64,000 nucleotides of DNA from Halomonadaceae bacterium T82-2 (GTDB lineage Bacteria > Pseudomonadota > Gammaproteobacteria > Pseudomonadales > Halomonadaceae), in the NCBI GenBank assembly GCA_001577635.1, contig LSBP01000009.1:1-64000 (forward strand). Reading direction: 5' to 3'. The notes beneath the pieces were generated by a model. The model did no database searches. It had not been told where the DNA came from and saw only the letters and a list, made by a program, of their open reading frames with translations. Made by a program: the position numbers and the translations under genes. Below are positions 32,830 through 43,860 of the stretch, piece after piece. Position 1 is the stretch's first letter, and each line of letters opens with the position of its first letter.

Positions 32830-33746
32830 TCATCGACGTCCGGCACTATGTCCACCCGCTGCGGTACCGGCTTGAAAAGGATCAGCCATAGCGCAGCAGC
32901 GATCAGTGCGCCGCCGAAGCCGTGGGCCAGCGTCACCCGCTCGTCGAGGAACAGCGCGCCCCACAGCACGCCGAACGCCGGTACCAGCATGGTCACCGTC
33001 AGCGGCTTGACCGGTCCCAGATCCTGCAGCAGGCGGAAGTAGAGCAGATAGGCCAGCGCCGTGCAGGCCAGCCCCAGCGCCAGCATCGCCGCCCAGATAT
33101 CGGGTTGGGCCCAGGCCGCCAACGAGGGTCGGGACACGGCCTCGACCAGCATCAACGGTGCCAGCGCCAAGCTGGCGCCGAGCTGGGTGCCCAGCGCCAG
33201 CAGCCGCGAATCCAGCCCGCCACGCTCGGCGATGAAGCGCTTGACCAGAAAGCCCGACAGCCCGTAGCAACTTGCCGCCACCAGGCAGGCCAGCGCGCCG
33301 CCCGCGAGCTGCCAGGTCAGCGGTACCGGCCCGGTCTGGACCAGTACGGCGACCCCCGCCACGCCCAGCGTCACGCCGATCAGCCGCTCGCGGGTCATCG
33401 CCTCGGCGAAGAAGGCCGCGCCGATCATCACCCCCATCAGCGGCGTGGTGGCGTTGAACATCGCCGAATAGCCGGCCGGCAGCACCTGGGCGGCGAGACC
33501 GAACATCGCGAAGGGCAGGCCGGAGTTGACCACACCGATCAGCAACGTGGCCCGCGCCTTGCCCTGAAAGCGCCACGGCACGCGCCACAGGGCGAGGATC
33601 GCCATCAGCCCCAGTGCCCCCAGCAGCACACGGAAGAAGGCGGTGGAGAAGGCGCCCAGCGCCGGGGCGGCGATGCGCATGAACAGAAAGCTCGCCCCCC
33701 ACAGGGCGGAGAGCAGCAACAGGCGAAGCGAGGCATCCAGCGGCAT
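32820..33746 (-). CDS. EamA/DMT-family transporter
   Basis: A 308-aa inner-membrane protein with ten hydrophobic helices and two EamA repeats; ALWGASFLFMRIA near the N-terminus and GVLWGALFLDERVTL near 260 are strong family signatures. Substrate unknown. Its 3' end overlaps the ogt coding end by 10 bp. Its promoter region is shared with the divergent thiC leader. Confidence 0.88.
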   Translation of the reverse strand: MPLDASLRLLLLSALWGASFLFMRIAAPALGAFSTAFFRVLLGALGLMAILALWRVPWRFQGKARATLLIGVVNSGLPFAMFGLAAQVLPAGYSAMFNATTPLMGVMIGAAFFAEAMTRERLIGVTLGVAGVAVLVQTGPVPLTWQLAGGALACLVAASCYGLSGFLVKRFIAERGGLDSRLLALGTQLGASLALAPLMLVEAVSRPSLAAWAQPDIWAAMLALGLACTALAYLLYFRLLQDLGPVKPLTVTMLVPAFGVLWGALFLDERVTLAHGFGGALIAAALWLILFKPVPQRVDIVPDVDDQA

Positions 33747-33844
33747 GGGTACTCCTAGCGTACGGATTGAATCGACGCTCATCTTATCTGCAATGCCGTC
33801 GCACGACCGGCCATTTTCGGCCAGCGACGCCGGGCACCCGCCGC

Positions 33845-33873
33845 TTGACCCCTTGCCGCGCCTGGCCCAGACT
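33845..33873 (+). promoter_or_regulatory. Candidate promoter of the thiC transcript
   Basis: TTGACC (33845-33850) and a weak -10 CAGACT (33868-33873) are 17 bp apart. They would start transcription just before the riboswitch at 33901. Weak, position-supported prediction. Confidence 0.35.
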
Positions 33874-33900
33874 GCTCCGGCGCGCGAATCACGCGCAACG

Positions 33901-35988
<2,088 letters not shown>

Positions 35989-36259
35989 GAAGGCTTGTGA
36001 CGTGGCTATCTCATGACGACACCTAGGCCCGACGCTAAAGGGAATCGGGAACAGGTCCGAAGAGGGGTCCGACGCCAGGCCGAAAAGAGATCCCTCCCAT
36101 TTCGGCATTCCCGCCATCCATGGCGGTCAGATAGCGTCGGTAGCCTCCAGGGAAGGATTCATGGCGCCCCGGAGGGCCGGCCCCGCTCGCAGGCCTGTCG
36201 ACGATTCGCTCCGCGGGCCGAGCCATTGGCGCAAACGTCCATATCCCCGGCAGGGCTCT
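35989..36259. other. Intergenic region between thiC and the P-type ATPase
   Basis: I see no convincing gene in these 271 bp. There is a perfect small hairpin CCGCCAT-CC-ATGGCGG near 36112-36127 and a 63-codon open frame on the minus strand (36035-36226) without recognised domain or ribosome site. The region has the look of a degraded intergenic repeat but I cannot show a second copy in the window. Confidence 0.4.
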
Positions 36260-38914
36260 TCACGCTCCCAACGGCGATCCACTCGCCGGTGCTTCCCTCG
36301 ATGTCGGTGACGGCTCCGCCCTGCCGCCGGGCCGGGCCCGCAGCAGGCGCAACGCATTGAGCGTGACCAGCACGGTCGCCCCGGTGTCGGCGAGGATCGC
36401 CAGCCACAGCCCGGTGATGCCCAGCACGGTGGTGACCAGGAAGATCCCCTTCAGACCCAGCGCGATGGCGATATTCTGGCGGATGTTGGCCATGGTCTCG
36501 CGGGCCAGGCCGATCATCGCCGCGACATCGCCCACCCGGTTGCGCAGCAGCGCGCCGTCGGCGGTCTCCAGGGCCACGTCGGTGCCCGAGCCCATCGCCA
36601 CGCCGACATGCGAGGCGGCCAGCGCCGGGGCGTCGTTGATGCCGTCGCCGACCATCATCACCCGCTCCCGCGCGGCCAGCTCGCGGATCATTGTCACCTT
36701 GTCGTCGGGCAGCAGCCCGGCGCGGTGTTCGAGCCCCATGTCACCGGCGATTGCCGCTGCCGTACGCGGGTTGTCGCCGGTGAGCATCAGCGAGCGCACG
36801 CCCATGGCGTCCAGCGCGCGCACCGCCTCGACGGCATCCGGCCGCGGCTCGTCGCGCAGCGCGATCAGGCCGACCGCCACGGCGTCGTCGATCACCACCA
36901 CGGCGGTCTTGCCGGCCTGCTCGCACTCGGCGATGCGCGCGCTCAACGCCTCCGGCAGCGCAACCTGCTCGGCGGCATGACGCGGCGAGACGACCTGCAC
37001 ACGCCGTCCTGCCAGGCGCGCCGCCATGCCCTGACCGGCAATGGCCGTCGCCTCGCTCACCCGGGTCAGGGCCAGCTCGCGCTCCTGGGCGTGACGGACG
37101 ATCGCCTCGGCCAGCGGGTGACTGGAATCCTGCTCGACACTCGCCGCCAGCGCGGCGACGCCGTCGCTCCCACTCCGCTCGTCGGCGGCCACGATGTCGG
37201 TGACCACCGGCCGCCCGGCGGTCAGGGTCCCGGTCTTGTCGAAGGCCACCATACTGGCCCGGGCGGTCGCCTCGATCACCGCGCCGCCCTTGAGCAGCAG
37301 ACCGTGGCGCGTGCCCACCGACAGCGCCGAGGCGATCGATGCCGGCACCGAGATCACCAGCGCGCAGGGGCAGCCGATCAGCAGCAGCGCCAGGGCGCGA
37401 TAGGTCCACTCGCCCCAGGCACCGCCGAAGGCCAGCGGCGGAACCACGGCGACCAGCACCGCGATCCCCACCACTACCGGCATGTAGATGCGGCTGAAGC
37501 GATCGATGAAACGCTCGGTAGGCGCGCGGGCCTCCTGGGCCTCTTCCACCAGGCGGATGATCCGCGCAATAGTGTTGTCCTCGGGCGGGCGGGTCACACG
37601 GACGCGCAGCACGGCGTCGCGGTTGATCGACCCGGCGTAGACGGCAGCCTCGACGCCCTTGGCCACCGGCACCGATTCGCCGGTTACCGGCGACTCGTCG
37701 ATCGCCGAGTCACCCTCGAGGATCTCACCGTCCGCGGGAATCCGATCGCCGGGACGCACCACCACCACCTGGCCAACCTTGAGCTGCGCCGCATCGACCG
37801 TGCGGGTCTCGCCGGTCTCGGTCTCGAGCCGGGCGCTGCGGGGTACCAGATCGGCCAGCGAACGGATGCCCGCCCGGGCCCGGTCGGCGGCCACGCCTTC
37901 GAGGATTTCACCGATCGAGAACAGGAAGATCACCAGCGCCGCCTCCCCGGCGGCACCGATGACCAGGGCGCCGCCCGCGGCGATGGTCATCAGCATCTCG
38001 ATGGTGAACGGCATGCCGACCCGGGCGGCGGTCAGCGCGCGCCGGGCGATCGGCACCAGTCCCACCAGACAGGCGGCGAAGAAGCCCCAGTAGGCCACTG
38101 TCTCGCCGCTGAACAGCCGCAGCAGCGTCGCGGCGGCCAGTGCCCCGCCACTGGCCAGTACCAGCCGCCCCTTACCGGTGGCGTACCAGCGCGGGCGCGA
38201 CGCTTCGCCCGAGCCTGCCTCGGTGGCCGAGGTCTCGCTGCGCAGCGCCACCTCGTAACCCAGCTGGCTCACCGTGGTCGTGACCGTCTCGGCCGAGGTC
38301 CGCGCCTCGTCCAGTGACAGCGAGAGGGTCTCGTTCATCACCGAAACGCGAATGTCGGCGACGCCGGGCAGCTTTTCCAGCGCGCCGCGAATCGTTGCCG
38401 CGCAGCTCGGGCAGTCCATGCCGCCCACCGACCAGACCCGCTGGTCCTCAGCGGGTGACGCCGGCGCCTCGTCCGCGCCAGGTTCATGACCGCCACAGCA
38501 GTCGCCGGCGGCGTGATCGTGACCGTGGCCGTGGCCGTGGCCGTCGGCATGCTCGTGCCCCGAACAACAGTCGTCGGCATCGTGGCCAAGCTGATCATCA
38601 TGGCCATGGTCGTGGGTGTGCTCGTGTCCCGAACAGCAGCCGGCGCCGTGTTCGGCACCCCGGGGCGCCGTCCGGGGCGCAGTACGATGAACGCCATAGC
38701 CCAGACGCTCGACGGTCGTCTCGACCATTTCCGGACTCGTCTGCTCGCCCTCCAGTTCGAGGGACAGGCGTTCCTTGATGACCGAAACCTGAACATCGCT
38801 GACGCCTTTCAGGCGCTCCAGCGCACCGCGGATCTTGCCGGCACAGCTCGGACAATCCATGCCCTCGACACGCCATTCGTGATGCCCTGCCATGGTCTGC
38901 TCGGTTACCGCCAT
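36260..38914 (-). CDS. zntA: Zn/Cd/Pb-translocating P1B-type ATPase with Cys/His-rich linker
   Basis: An 884-aa metal efflux ATPase. Two HMA metal-binding domains each carry GMDCPSCA (C21/C24 and C168/C171). Between them, residues 93-159 hold three copies of a 23-residue unit beginning CC(S/G)GHE (C93, C116, C139) and rich in His and Asp. The transporter core follows: intramembrane CPC at 515-517, phosphorylated D559 in DKTGT, and GDGINDAP near 765. The CPC plus the late-helix DTGATVLVTLN segment fits the zinc/cadmium/lead group. The start has AGGGGAT upstream and lies 41 bp after a MerR-type promoter. No MerR regulator is adjacent. Confidence 0.93.
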   Translation of the reverse strand: MAVTEQTMAGHHEWRVEGMDCPSCAGKIRGALERLKGVSDVQVSVIKERLSLELEGEQTSPEMVETTVERLGYGVHRTAPRTAPRGAEHGAGCCSGHEHTHDHGHDDQLGHDADDCCSGHEHADGHGHGHGHDHAAGDCCGGHEPGADEAPASPAEDQRVWSVGGMDCPSCAATIRGALEKLPGVADIRVSVMNETLSLSLDEARTSAETVTTTVSQLGYEVALRSETSATEAGSGEASRPRWYATGKGRLVLASGGALAAATLLRLFSGETVAYWGFFAACLVGLVPIARRALTAARVGMPFTIEMLMTIAAGGALVIGAAGEAALVIFLFSIGEILEGVAADRARAGIRSLADLVPRSARLETETGETRTVDAAQLKVGQVVVVRPGDRIPADGEILEGDSAIDESPVTGESVPVAKGVEAAVYAGSINRDAVLRVRVTRPPEDNTIARIIRLVEEAQEARAPTERFIDRFSRIYMPVVVGIAVLVAVVPPLAFGGAWGEWTYRALALLLIGCPCALVISVPASIASALSVGTRHGLLLKGGAVIEATARASMVAFDKTGTLTAGRPVVTDIVAADERSGSDGVAALAASVEQDSSHPLAEAIVRHAQERELALTRVSEATAIAGQGMAARLAGRRVQVVSPRHAAEQVALPEALSARIAECEQAGKTAVVVIDDAVAVGLIALRDEPRPDAVEAVRALDAMGVRSLMLTGDNPRTAAAIAGDMGLEHRAGLLPDDKVTMIRELAARERVMMVGDGINDAPALAASHVGVAMGSGTDVALETADGALLRNRVGDVAAMIGLARETMANIRQNIAIALGLKGIFLVTTVLGITGLWLAILADTGATVLVTLNALRLLRARPGGRAEPSPTSREAPASGSPLGA

Positions 38915-38954
38915 TGGAAATCCCCTCGTGTCGCCATGCCTATCGCTGACGCAA

Positions 38955-38985
38955 AGGCTATTGTCTGTAGCTGCTACAGACTCAA
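38955..38985 (-). promoter_or_regulatory. MerR-family (CadR/PbrR/ZntR-type) promoter and operator
   Basis: On the minus strand -35 TTGAGT (38980-38985) and -10 TAGCCT (38955-38960) are separated by 19 bp, the long spacer diagnostic of MerR-regulated promoters. The spacer is filled by the perfect dyad GTCTGTAG-CAG-CTACAGAC (38963-38981). It drives the P-type ATPase gene and resembles published operators of zinc/cadmium/lead-sensing MerR proteins. Confidence 0.88.
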
Positions 38986-39069
38986 CCCCCGCATCGTCAT
39001 GGACCCCGACCCCGCCTTGCGGTAGCTTAGGCGGCTCGTGATTCCACGGATCCAAGGAAGAGACAGTCG

Positions 39070-40122
39070 ATGCAATCCCAGCGATTTCGGCGGATCGCCG
39101 CGGCCCTGATGGGGAGCGCCCTGCTCCTGTGCGGCGCCGCGACGGCGCGGGCGGCCGAGGATGCGCCCCCCGTCGGCCACTACCCGCTGCCCGAATCGGG
39201 CGACATCGTCGGACACACCCAGATCGTCACGGCCAGCCACGAGGATACCGTGGTGGATATCGGCCTGAACCACGGCGTCGGCTTCGATGCCATGCGCCTG
39301 GCCAACCCGACGCTCAACATGTGGTTGCCCGGCGAGGGTACCGACGTGGTGATACCGACCCGTTTCGTCCTGCCGCCCGGCCCCCGCCAGGGCGTGGTGA
39401 TCAATCTTGCCGAGAAGCGGCTCTACTACTATCCGCCGGCCGGCCAGGACGCGCCCGCCCGCGTGGAGACCTACCCCGTCGGCGTGGGGCGCATGGACTG
39501 GCAGACGCCGCTGGGCACCACCACCATCACCACCAAGGTCGAGAACCCGGCCTGGTACCCGCCGCAGAGCATCCGCGAGGAGCGCGCCAGGACCGGCAAG
39601 CCGCCGCTGCCACGGGTGGTGCCGGCCGGCCCGGACAACCCGCTCGGCGACTACGCCATGCTGCTCGACATCCCCGGCTACATGATCCACGGCACCAACC
39701 GGCCGCGCGGCGTGGGCATGCAGGTCTCCCACGGCTGTATCCGCATGCTGCCCCGGGACATCGACAACCTGGTGCACCGTATCCCCAACGGCACCCAGGT
39801 CCGCATCATCAACGAGCCGGTCAAGATTGGCTGGGAGAACGGCCTGCTGTACGCCCAGGTCTACCCGCCCGCCGAGGGCGAAAGTCAGGCGGAGGCGGTC
39901 AGCGATGCGCTGGCGGCGGTGCACAAGGCCGTCAAGGGCAAGGATTTTCTGGTCGACTACGCGCGCCTGATGGCGGAGTTGAAGTCGCCCAGCGGCCGGG
40001 TCACGCCGCTGCTGCTCGAGGGCCGGCCCTTCCCGCTGCCCGAACCGGTCCCCACCTTCCTCGACCGGGTCGACGCCGTGCGCGGCCTCTACGATCGCCT
40101 GCCCGGTGCCCTCGCCGGCTGA
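39070..40122 (+). CDS. L,D-transpeptidase (YkuD, ErfK/YbiS type)
   Basis: A 350-aa periplasmic enzyme that makes 3-3 cross-links or attaches lipoproteins to peptidoglycan. A signal peptide (residues 1-29, core ALMGSALLLCGAATARA) is followed by a LysM-like region (about 50-98) and the YkuD catalytic domain: IHGTN near 206 and SHGCIRM with catalytic C223. Length and order match the ErfK family. Its start lies 85 bp after the MerR-type operator but in the opposite direction, so metal control is not implied. Its 3' end overlaps the convergent transporter by 34 bp. Confidence 0.93.
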   Translation: MQSQRFRRIAAALMGSALLLCGAATARAAEDAPPVGHYPLPESGDIVGHTQIVTASHEDTVVDIGLNHGVGFDAMRLANPTLNMWLPGEGTDVVIPTRFVLPPGPRQGVVINLAEKRLYYYPPAGQDAPARVETYPVGVGRMDWQTPLGTTTITTKVENPAWYPPQSIREERARTGKPPLPRVVPAGPDNPLGDYAMLLDIPGYMIHGTNRPRGVGMQVSHGCIRMLPRDIDNLVHRIPNGTQVRIINEPVKIGWENGLLYAQVYPPAEGESQAEAVSDALAAVHKAVKGKDFLVDYARLMAELKSPSGRVTPLLLEGRPFPLPEPVPTFLDRVDAVRGLYDRLPGALAG

Positions 40123-41012
40123 GAGCTCGATCGCCGGGCGCGCGTGGTCAACAGCACCCCGGCGATCACCACCAGGCTGCCGAGAACCTGGGCAGGCACG
40201 ATCGTCTCGCCCAGCAGCCACCAGGCGCCCAGCATGGTGAACACCGGCAGCAGGTTGAGAAAGACCGCCGCCTGCGAGGGCCCGACATCGGCGATGGCGC
40301 TGTTGTAGAGCAGCAGCGCCACCACCGACGGGAAGACGCCGAGATAGGCCAGCCCCAGCCACTGCTCGCCGGACAGTGACAGCGGCTCCGGGCGCAGCAG
40401 GTTCTCGACCCAGGCGATCGGCCCCATCACCGCCGTGGCGATGACCAGCATCACCAGCAACCCGCCATAGCGGGGAAACTTGGCCATGTGCGACTTGACC
40501 AGCAGCGAGTAGCCGACCCACACCAGCACCGCCAGCAGCATCACGGCATCGCCGGCGTTGACGCCGGCCAGGCCCGGACCGGCCGCATTGCCCAGGGTGA
40601 TCACCGCCACCGCGCCGGCCAGCGACAGCCCCACCCCCAGCCATTGCGCCGTTCGCGGGCGCTCGCCCATCAGCAGCACGACGAACAGCAGCGTCACCAC
40701 CGGAATCAGGCTCTCGAGGATCGCCACGTTGGTCGGCGAGGTGTGGCCCAGGGCCAGGTAGATCAGGGCATTGAAGAAGGCCACCCCGGTCAGCGACAGG
40801 CCCACCAGCGGCTTCCAGTGGCGACGGAACAGCGGCCCGTCGCGCCTAGCCTGACGGGCGCCGATGGGCAGCATGAGGCACAGGGCGATCGACACCCGGC
40901 CGAAGGACAGGGTAAAGGGCGGCAGATCGCTGAGCGCCTTGCCCACCAGGATATTGCCGGCAAAGATCACCACGGTCAGCAGCAGGAACAGATAGGGTCG
41001 CAGCGCCGTCAC
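40089..41012 (-). CDS. EamA/DMT-family transporter
   Basis: A 307-aa membrane protein with ten hydrophobic helices and two EamA repeats; GNILVGKALSDLPPF near the start and AWWLLGETIVPAQVLG near 265 are family-like. This is the third DMT exporter in the window and is not closely similar to the other two. Substrate unknown. The stop lies inside the 3' end of the L,D-transpeptidase gene. Confidence 0.87.
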   Translation of the reverse strand: MTALRPYLFLLLTVVIFAGNILVGKALSDLPPFTLSFGRVSIALCLMLPIGARQARRDGPLFRRHWKPLVGLSLTGVAFFNALIYLALGHTSPTNVAILESLIPVVTLLFVVLLMGERPRTAQWLGVGLSLAGAVAVITLGNAAGPGLAGVNAGDAVMLLAVLVWVGYSLLVKSHMAKFPRYGGLLVMLVIATAVMGPIAWVENLLRPEPLSLSGEQWLGLAYLGVFPSVVALLLYNSAIADVGPSQAAVFLNLLPVFTMLGAWWLLGETIVPAQVLGSLVVIAGVLLTTRARRSSSQPARAPGRRS

Positions 41013-41190
41013 TCAGCCCTCCGGGCAGTCATCGTCGAGCGCTCACGGTAACGCGGCGCACACCGGGAAGGAATCGCCCCGGCAACGGCAAAAACTCCCG
41101 TGCCGCTCTGGTCGAAACCCCTGTCACCGAATACCCTGAATGCCTTCCCGCGTTTGTGTCGATTGTGGACTCTATTTTAGGAGACGAAAG

Positions 41191-42312
41191 ATGCCTGGCC
41201 TGCTTCCCGATGTCGATCCCGATGGCCTGCTCGAATACTCGGTGGTCTACACGGACCGTGCCCTGAACCACATGTCGCGGGCCTTCCAGGAGGTGATGCG
41301 CGACCTGTCGCGCTCCCTGAAGGCCGTCTACCGGGCCGAGGCGGTGGCCATCGTGCCCGGCAGCGGCACCTTCGGCATGGAAGCCGTGGCCCGCCAGTTC
41401 GCCACCGGCAAGCGCTGCCTGGTGATCCGCAACGGCTGGTTCAGCTACCGCTGGACCCAGATCTTCGAGATGGGCGACATCCCCGCCGACAGCCAGGTGC
41501 TCAAGGCCCGGCGCCAGGGCGACGGGGCCCGTGCGCCCTTCGCCCCGGCACCGATCGATGAGGTGGTGGCGCAAATCCACGCCGACCGGCCCGATCTGGT
41601 GTTCGCCCCGCATGTCGAGACCGCCAGCGGCATGCTGCTGCCCGACGACTACCTTCGCCGGGTCGCCGAGGCCGTCCACGCGGTCGGCGGCCTGCTGGTG
41701 CTCGACTGCATCGCCTCCGGCACGCTGTGGGTGGACATGCAGGCCACCGGCGTGGACATCCTGATCAGCGCCCCGCAGAAGGGCTGGAGCGCCTCGCCCT
41801 GCTGCGGGCTGGTGATGCTCGGCGCCGAGGCCCGCCGGCGCATCGACTCCACCACCAGCACCAGCTTCGCCGCCGACCTGCGCAAGTGGCTGTCGATCAT
41901 GGAGGCCTACGAGAACGGCGGCCACGCCTACCATGCGACCATGCCCACCGACGGCCTGACCCGCCTGCGCGACGTGATGGCCGAGGCCGAGGCCTACGGG
42001 CTCGAGCGGCTGCGCGACGCCCAGTGGACGCTCGGCGAGCGCGTGCGGGCGCTGCTGGTCGAGCGCGGGTTCCCCAGCGTGGCGGCCGAGGGCTTCCAGG
42101 CGCCCGGCGTGGTGGTCAGCTACACCGACGACGCCGGCCTCGCCGGGCGCTTCATGGCCGCCGGCCTGCAGGTCGCCGCCGGAGTGCCGCTGATGTGCGA
42201 CGAGGGGGAGGACTTCCGGACCTTCCGCATCGGCCTGTTCGGTCTCGACAAGCTCTATGACGTCGAGCGCAGCGTGGCCACGCTGGAACAGGCCATGGAC
42301 AGCCTGGCCTGA
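41191..42312 (+). CDS. Class V PLP-dependent aminotransferase
   Basis: A 373-aa fold-type I enzyme of the class V group (serine/alanine-glyoxylate aminotransferase relatives). The PLP lysine is K197 in SAPQKGWSASP; VPGSGTFGMEAVARQ near 52 binds the cofactor phosphate; the DCIASG segment near 175 has the ring-contacting aspartate. The substrate pair is not readable. The start ATG has TAGGAG upstream. A strong hairpin follows at 42358, before the MFS gene. Confidence 0.88.
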   Translation: MPGLLPDVDPDGLLEYSVVYTDRALNHMSRAFQEVMRDLSRSLKAVYRAEAVAIVPGSGTFGMEAVARQFATGKRCLVIRNGWFSYRWTQIFEMGDIPADSQVLKARRQGDGARAPFAPAPIDEVVAQIHADRPDLVFAPHVETASGMLLPDDYLRRVAEAVHAVGGLLVLDCIASGTLWVDMQATGVDILISAPQKGWSASPCCGLVMLGAEARRRIDSTTSTSFAADLRKWLSIMEAYENGGHAYHATMPTDGLTRLRDVMAEAEAYGLERLRDAQWTLGERVRALLVERGFPSVAAEGFQAPGVVVSYTDDAGLAGRFMAAGLQVAAGVPLMCDEGEDFRTFRIGLFGLDKLYDVERSVATLEQAMDSLA

Positions 42313-42357
42313 CACCACGGCGTCGGTGGACACCTGATGCGCCATGAGTGACGATCG

Positions 42358-42389
42358 AGAGCCGCCGCCCGGCAACGGGCGGCGGCTCT
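42358..42389 (+). terminator. Strong hairpin between aminotransferase and His-tailed MFS gene
   Basis: A perfect 14-bp stem AGAGCCGCCGCCCG with its complement and a GCAA loop (42372-42375). The following sequence is TCACGTTTC, a poor U-tract. It may end the aminotransferase transcript or regulate the MFS gene that starts 24 bp later. Confidence 0.6.
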
Positions 42390-42412
42390 TCACGTTTCAG
42401 GGAGTGTGCCTC

Positions 42413-43789
42413 ATGTCCGTCGTGGAACTGCTGCGTGATCGTCGCTACCGGCATCTGTTCTCCGCCCAGGTCATCGCGCTGGTGGGCACCGGCCTGACCA
42501 CGGTGGGCCTGGCGCTGCTGGCCGCCGATCTTGCCGGAGAGCGGGCCGGCGAGGTACTGGGCACGGCGCTGGCCATCAAGATGATCGCCTACGTGGGCAT
42601 CGCCCCCGTCATCGGCGCCCATGCCGCACGCCTGCCGCGGCGCGCCCTGCTCGTCGGCCTCGACCTGCTGCGCGCCGCCTCGGTCGTCTCCCTGCCGTTC
42701 GTCACGGCCATCTGGCAGATCTACCTGCTGATCTTCCTGCTCAACGCCTGCTCGGCCTGCTTCACGCCGACCTTCCAGGCGACGCTTCCCGACATCCTCG
42801 AGGACGAGCGCCGCTACACGCGGGCCCTGTCGCTGTCGCGTCTGGCCTACGACCTGGAAAACCTGCTCAGCCCGGTCGCCGCCGCCCTGCTGCTGACGGT
42901 CATGAACTTCGACGTGCTGTTCGTGCTCAACGCCCTGGCGTTTCTCGGCTCGGCGCTGCTGGTGGCCAGCATTCGTCTGCCGTCGCCTCGTGCGGCGGAA
43001 CATGACGCCGGCTTTCGCGAGCGGCTGACGCTGGGCAGCCGGATCTACCTGCGCACCCCGCGCCTACGCGGGCTGCTGGCCCTGAACCTCGCCGTGGCCG
43101 CGGCCGGCGCCATGCAGATCGTCAATACCGTGGTCTACGTGCGCAGCCAGCTGGGGCTGGGTGACACCCAGGTGGCCATCGCCTTCGCCGCGGCCGGTGG
43201 CGGGTCGATGGTCGTGGCCCTCGCGCTCCCCGCGCTGCTCGACCGCCTGGCCCAGCGTACGATAATGCTGACAGGCGGCTGGCTGATGAGCATCGGCCTG
43301 TTCGCGGGCTGGCTATCGCCCTCCTTCGCCGCCCTGCTGCCGCTGTGGTTCCTCCTCGGCGCCGGGGCCTCGCTGGTCATGACCCCTACCGGGCGACTGC
43401 TCAAGCAGTCCTGCCACGCCGAGGACCGCCCGGCCTTGTTCGCCGCCCAGTTCTCGCTGTCGCACGCCGGCTGGCTCATCGCCTACCCGCTGGCCGGCTG
43501 GGTCGGTGCCCAGGCCGGGATGGACGCGGCCTTCGGCATCCTGGGGGCGATGGCCCTGTTCGCGACACTGGCGGCCGTGCGCCTGTGGCCATCCGCCGAT
43601 CCGACGGAGCTCGAGCACTGGCACCCAGCGATTACCCATGCGCACCGACACGAGCATGACGATCACCACCGCCACGGACACGATGGCGGCGAGGGGCAGG
43701 CTCCGCATGCTCATTCCCACCATCACGCCGCGGGCCGCCACCGGCACGTCTTCGTCATCGACCGCCACCACCCGCACTGGCCGCGCTAG
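42413..43789 (+). CDS. MFS transporter with histidine-rich C-terminal tail
   Basis: A 458-aa major facilitator protein with twelve helices. The last 60 residues contain about twenty histidines (HAHRHEHDDHHRHGH and HAHSHHHAAGRHRH). Metal-exporting MFS proteins of the NreB (nickel) type carry such tails, so nickel, cobalt or zinc efflux is a reasonable inference, not a demonstrated role. The start ATG follows CAGGGAGTG and lies just after a 14-bp hairpin. Confidence 0.82.
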   Translation: MSVVELLRDRRYRHLFSAQVIALVGTGLTTVGLALLAADLAGERAGEVLGTALAIKMIAYVGIAPVIGAHAARLPRRALLVGLDLLRAASVVSLPFVTAIWQIYLLIFLLNACSACFTPTFQATLPDILEDERRYTRALSLSRLAYDLENLLSPVAAALLLTVMNFDVLFVLNALAFLGSALLVASIRLPSPRAAEHDAGFRERLTLGSRIYLRTPRLRGLLALNLAVAAAGAMQIVNTVVYVRSQLGLGDTQVAIAFAAAGGGSMVVALALPALLDRLAQRTIMLTGGWLMSIGLFAGWLSPSFAALLPLWFLLGAGASLVMTPTGRLLKQSCHAEDRPALFAAQFSLSHAGWLIAYPLAGWVGAQAGMDAAFGILGAMALFATLAAVRLWPSADPTELEHWHPAITHAHRHEHDDHHRHGHDGGEGQAPHAHSHHHAAGRHRHVFVIDRHHPHWPR

Positions 43790-43802
43790 CCGGTCGCGCT
43801 CA

Positions 43803-43834
43803 CGAAAAAGGCCACACCCGGGGGTGTGGCCTTG
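43803..43834 (-). terminator. Terminator of the cyo operon
   Basis: A stem AAGGCCACACCC/GGGTGTGGCCTT ends on the minus strand in a run of five T (43805-43809 read on that strand). It lies about 30 bp past the cyoE stop codon. It also lies 14 bp after the plus-strand MFS stop and could act in both directions. Confidence 0.88.
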
Positions 43835-43860
43835 CGAGACGACGGGTCACGCGGCTCGAA

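Noticed and set aside
36035-36226. 63-codon open frame between thiC and the P-type ATPase
   Set aside because: No ribosome site or domain; kept only as part of the intergenic description.
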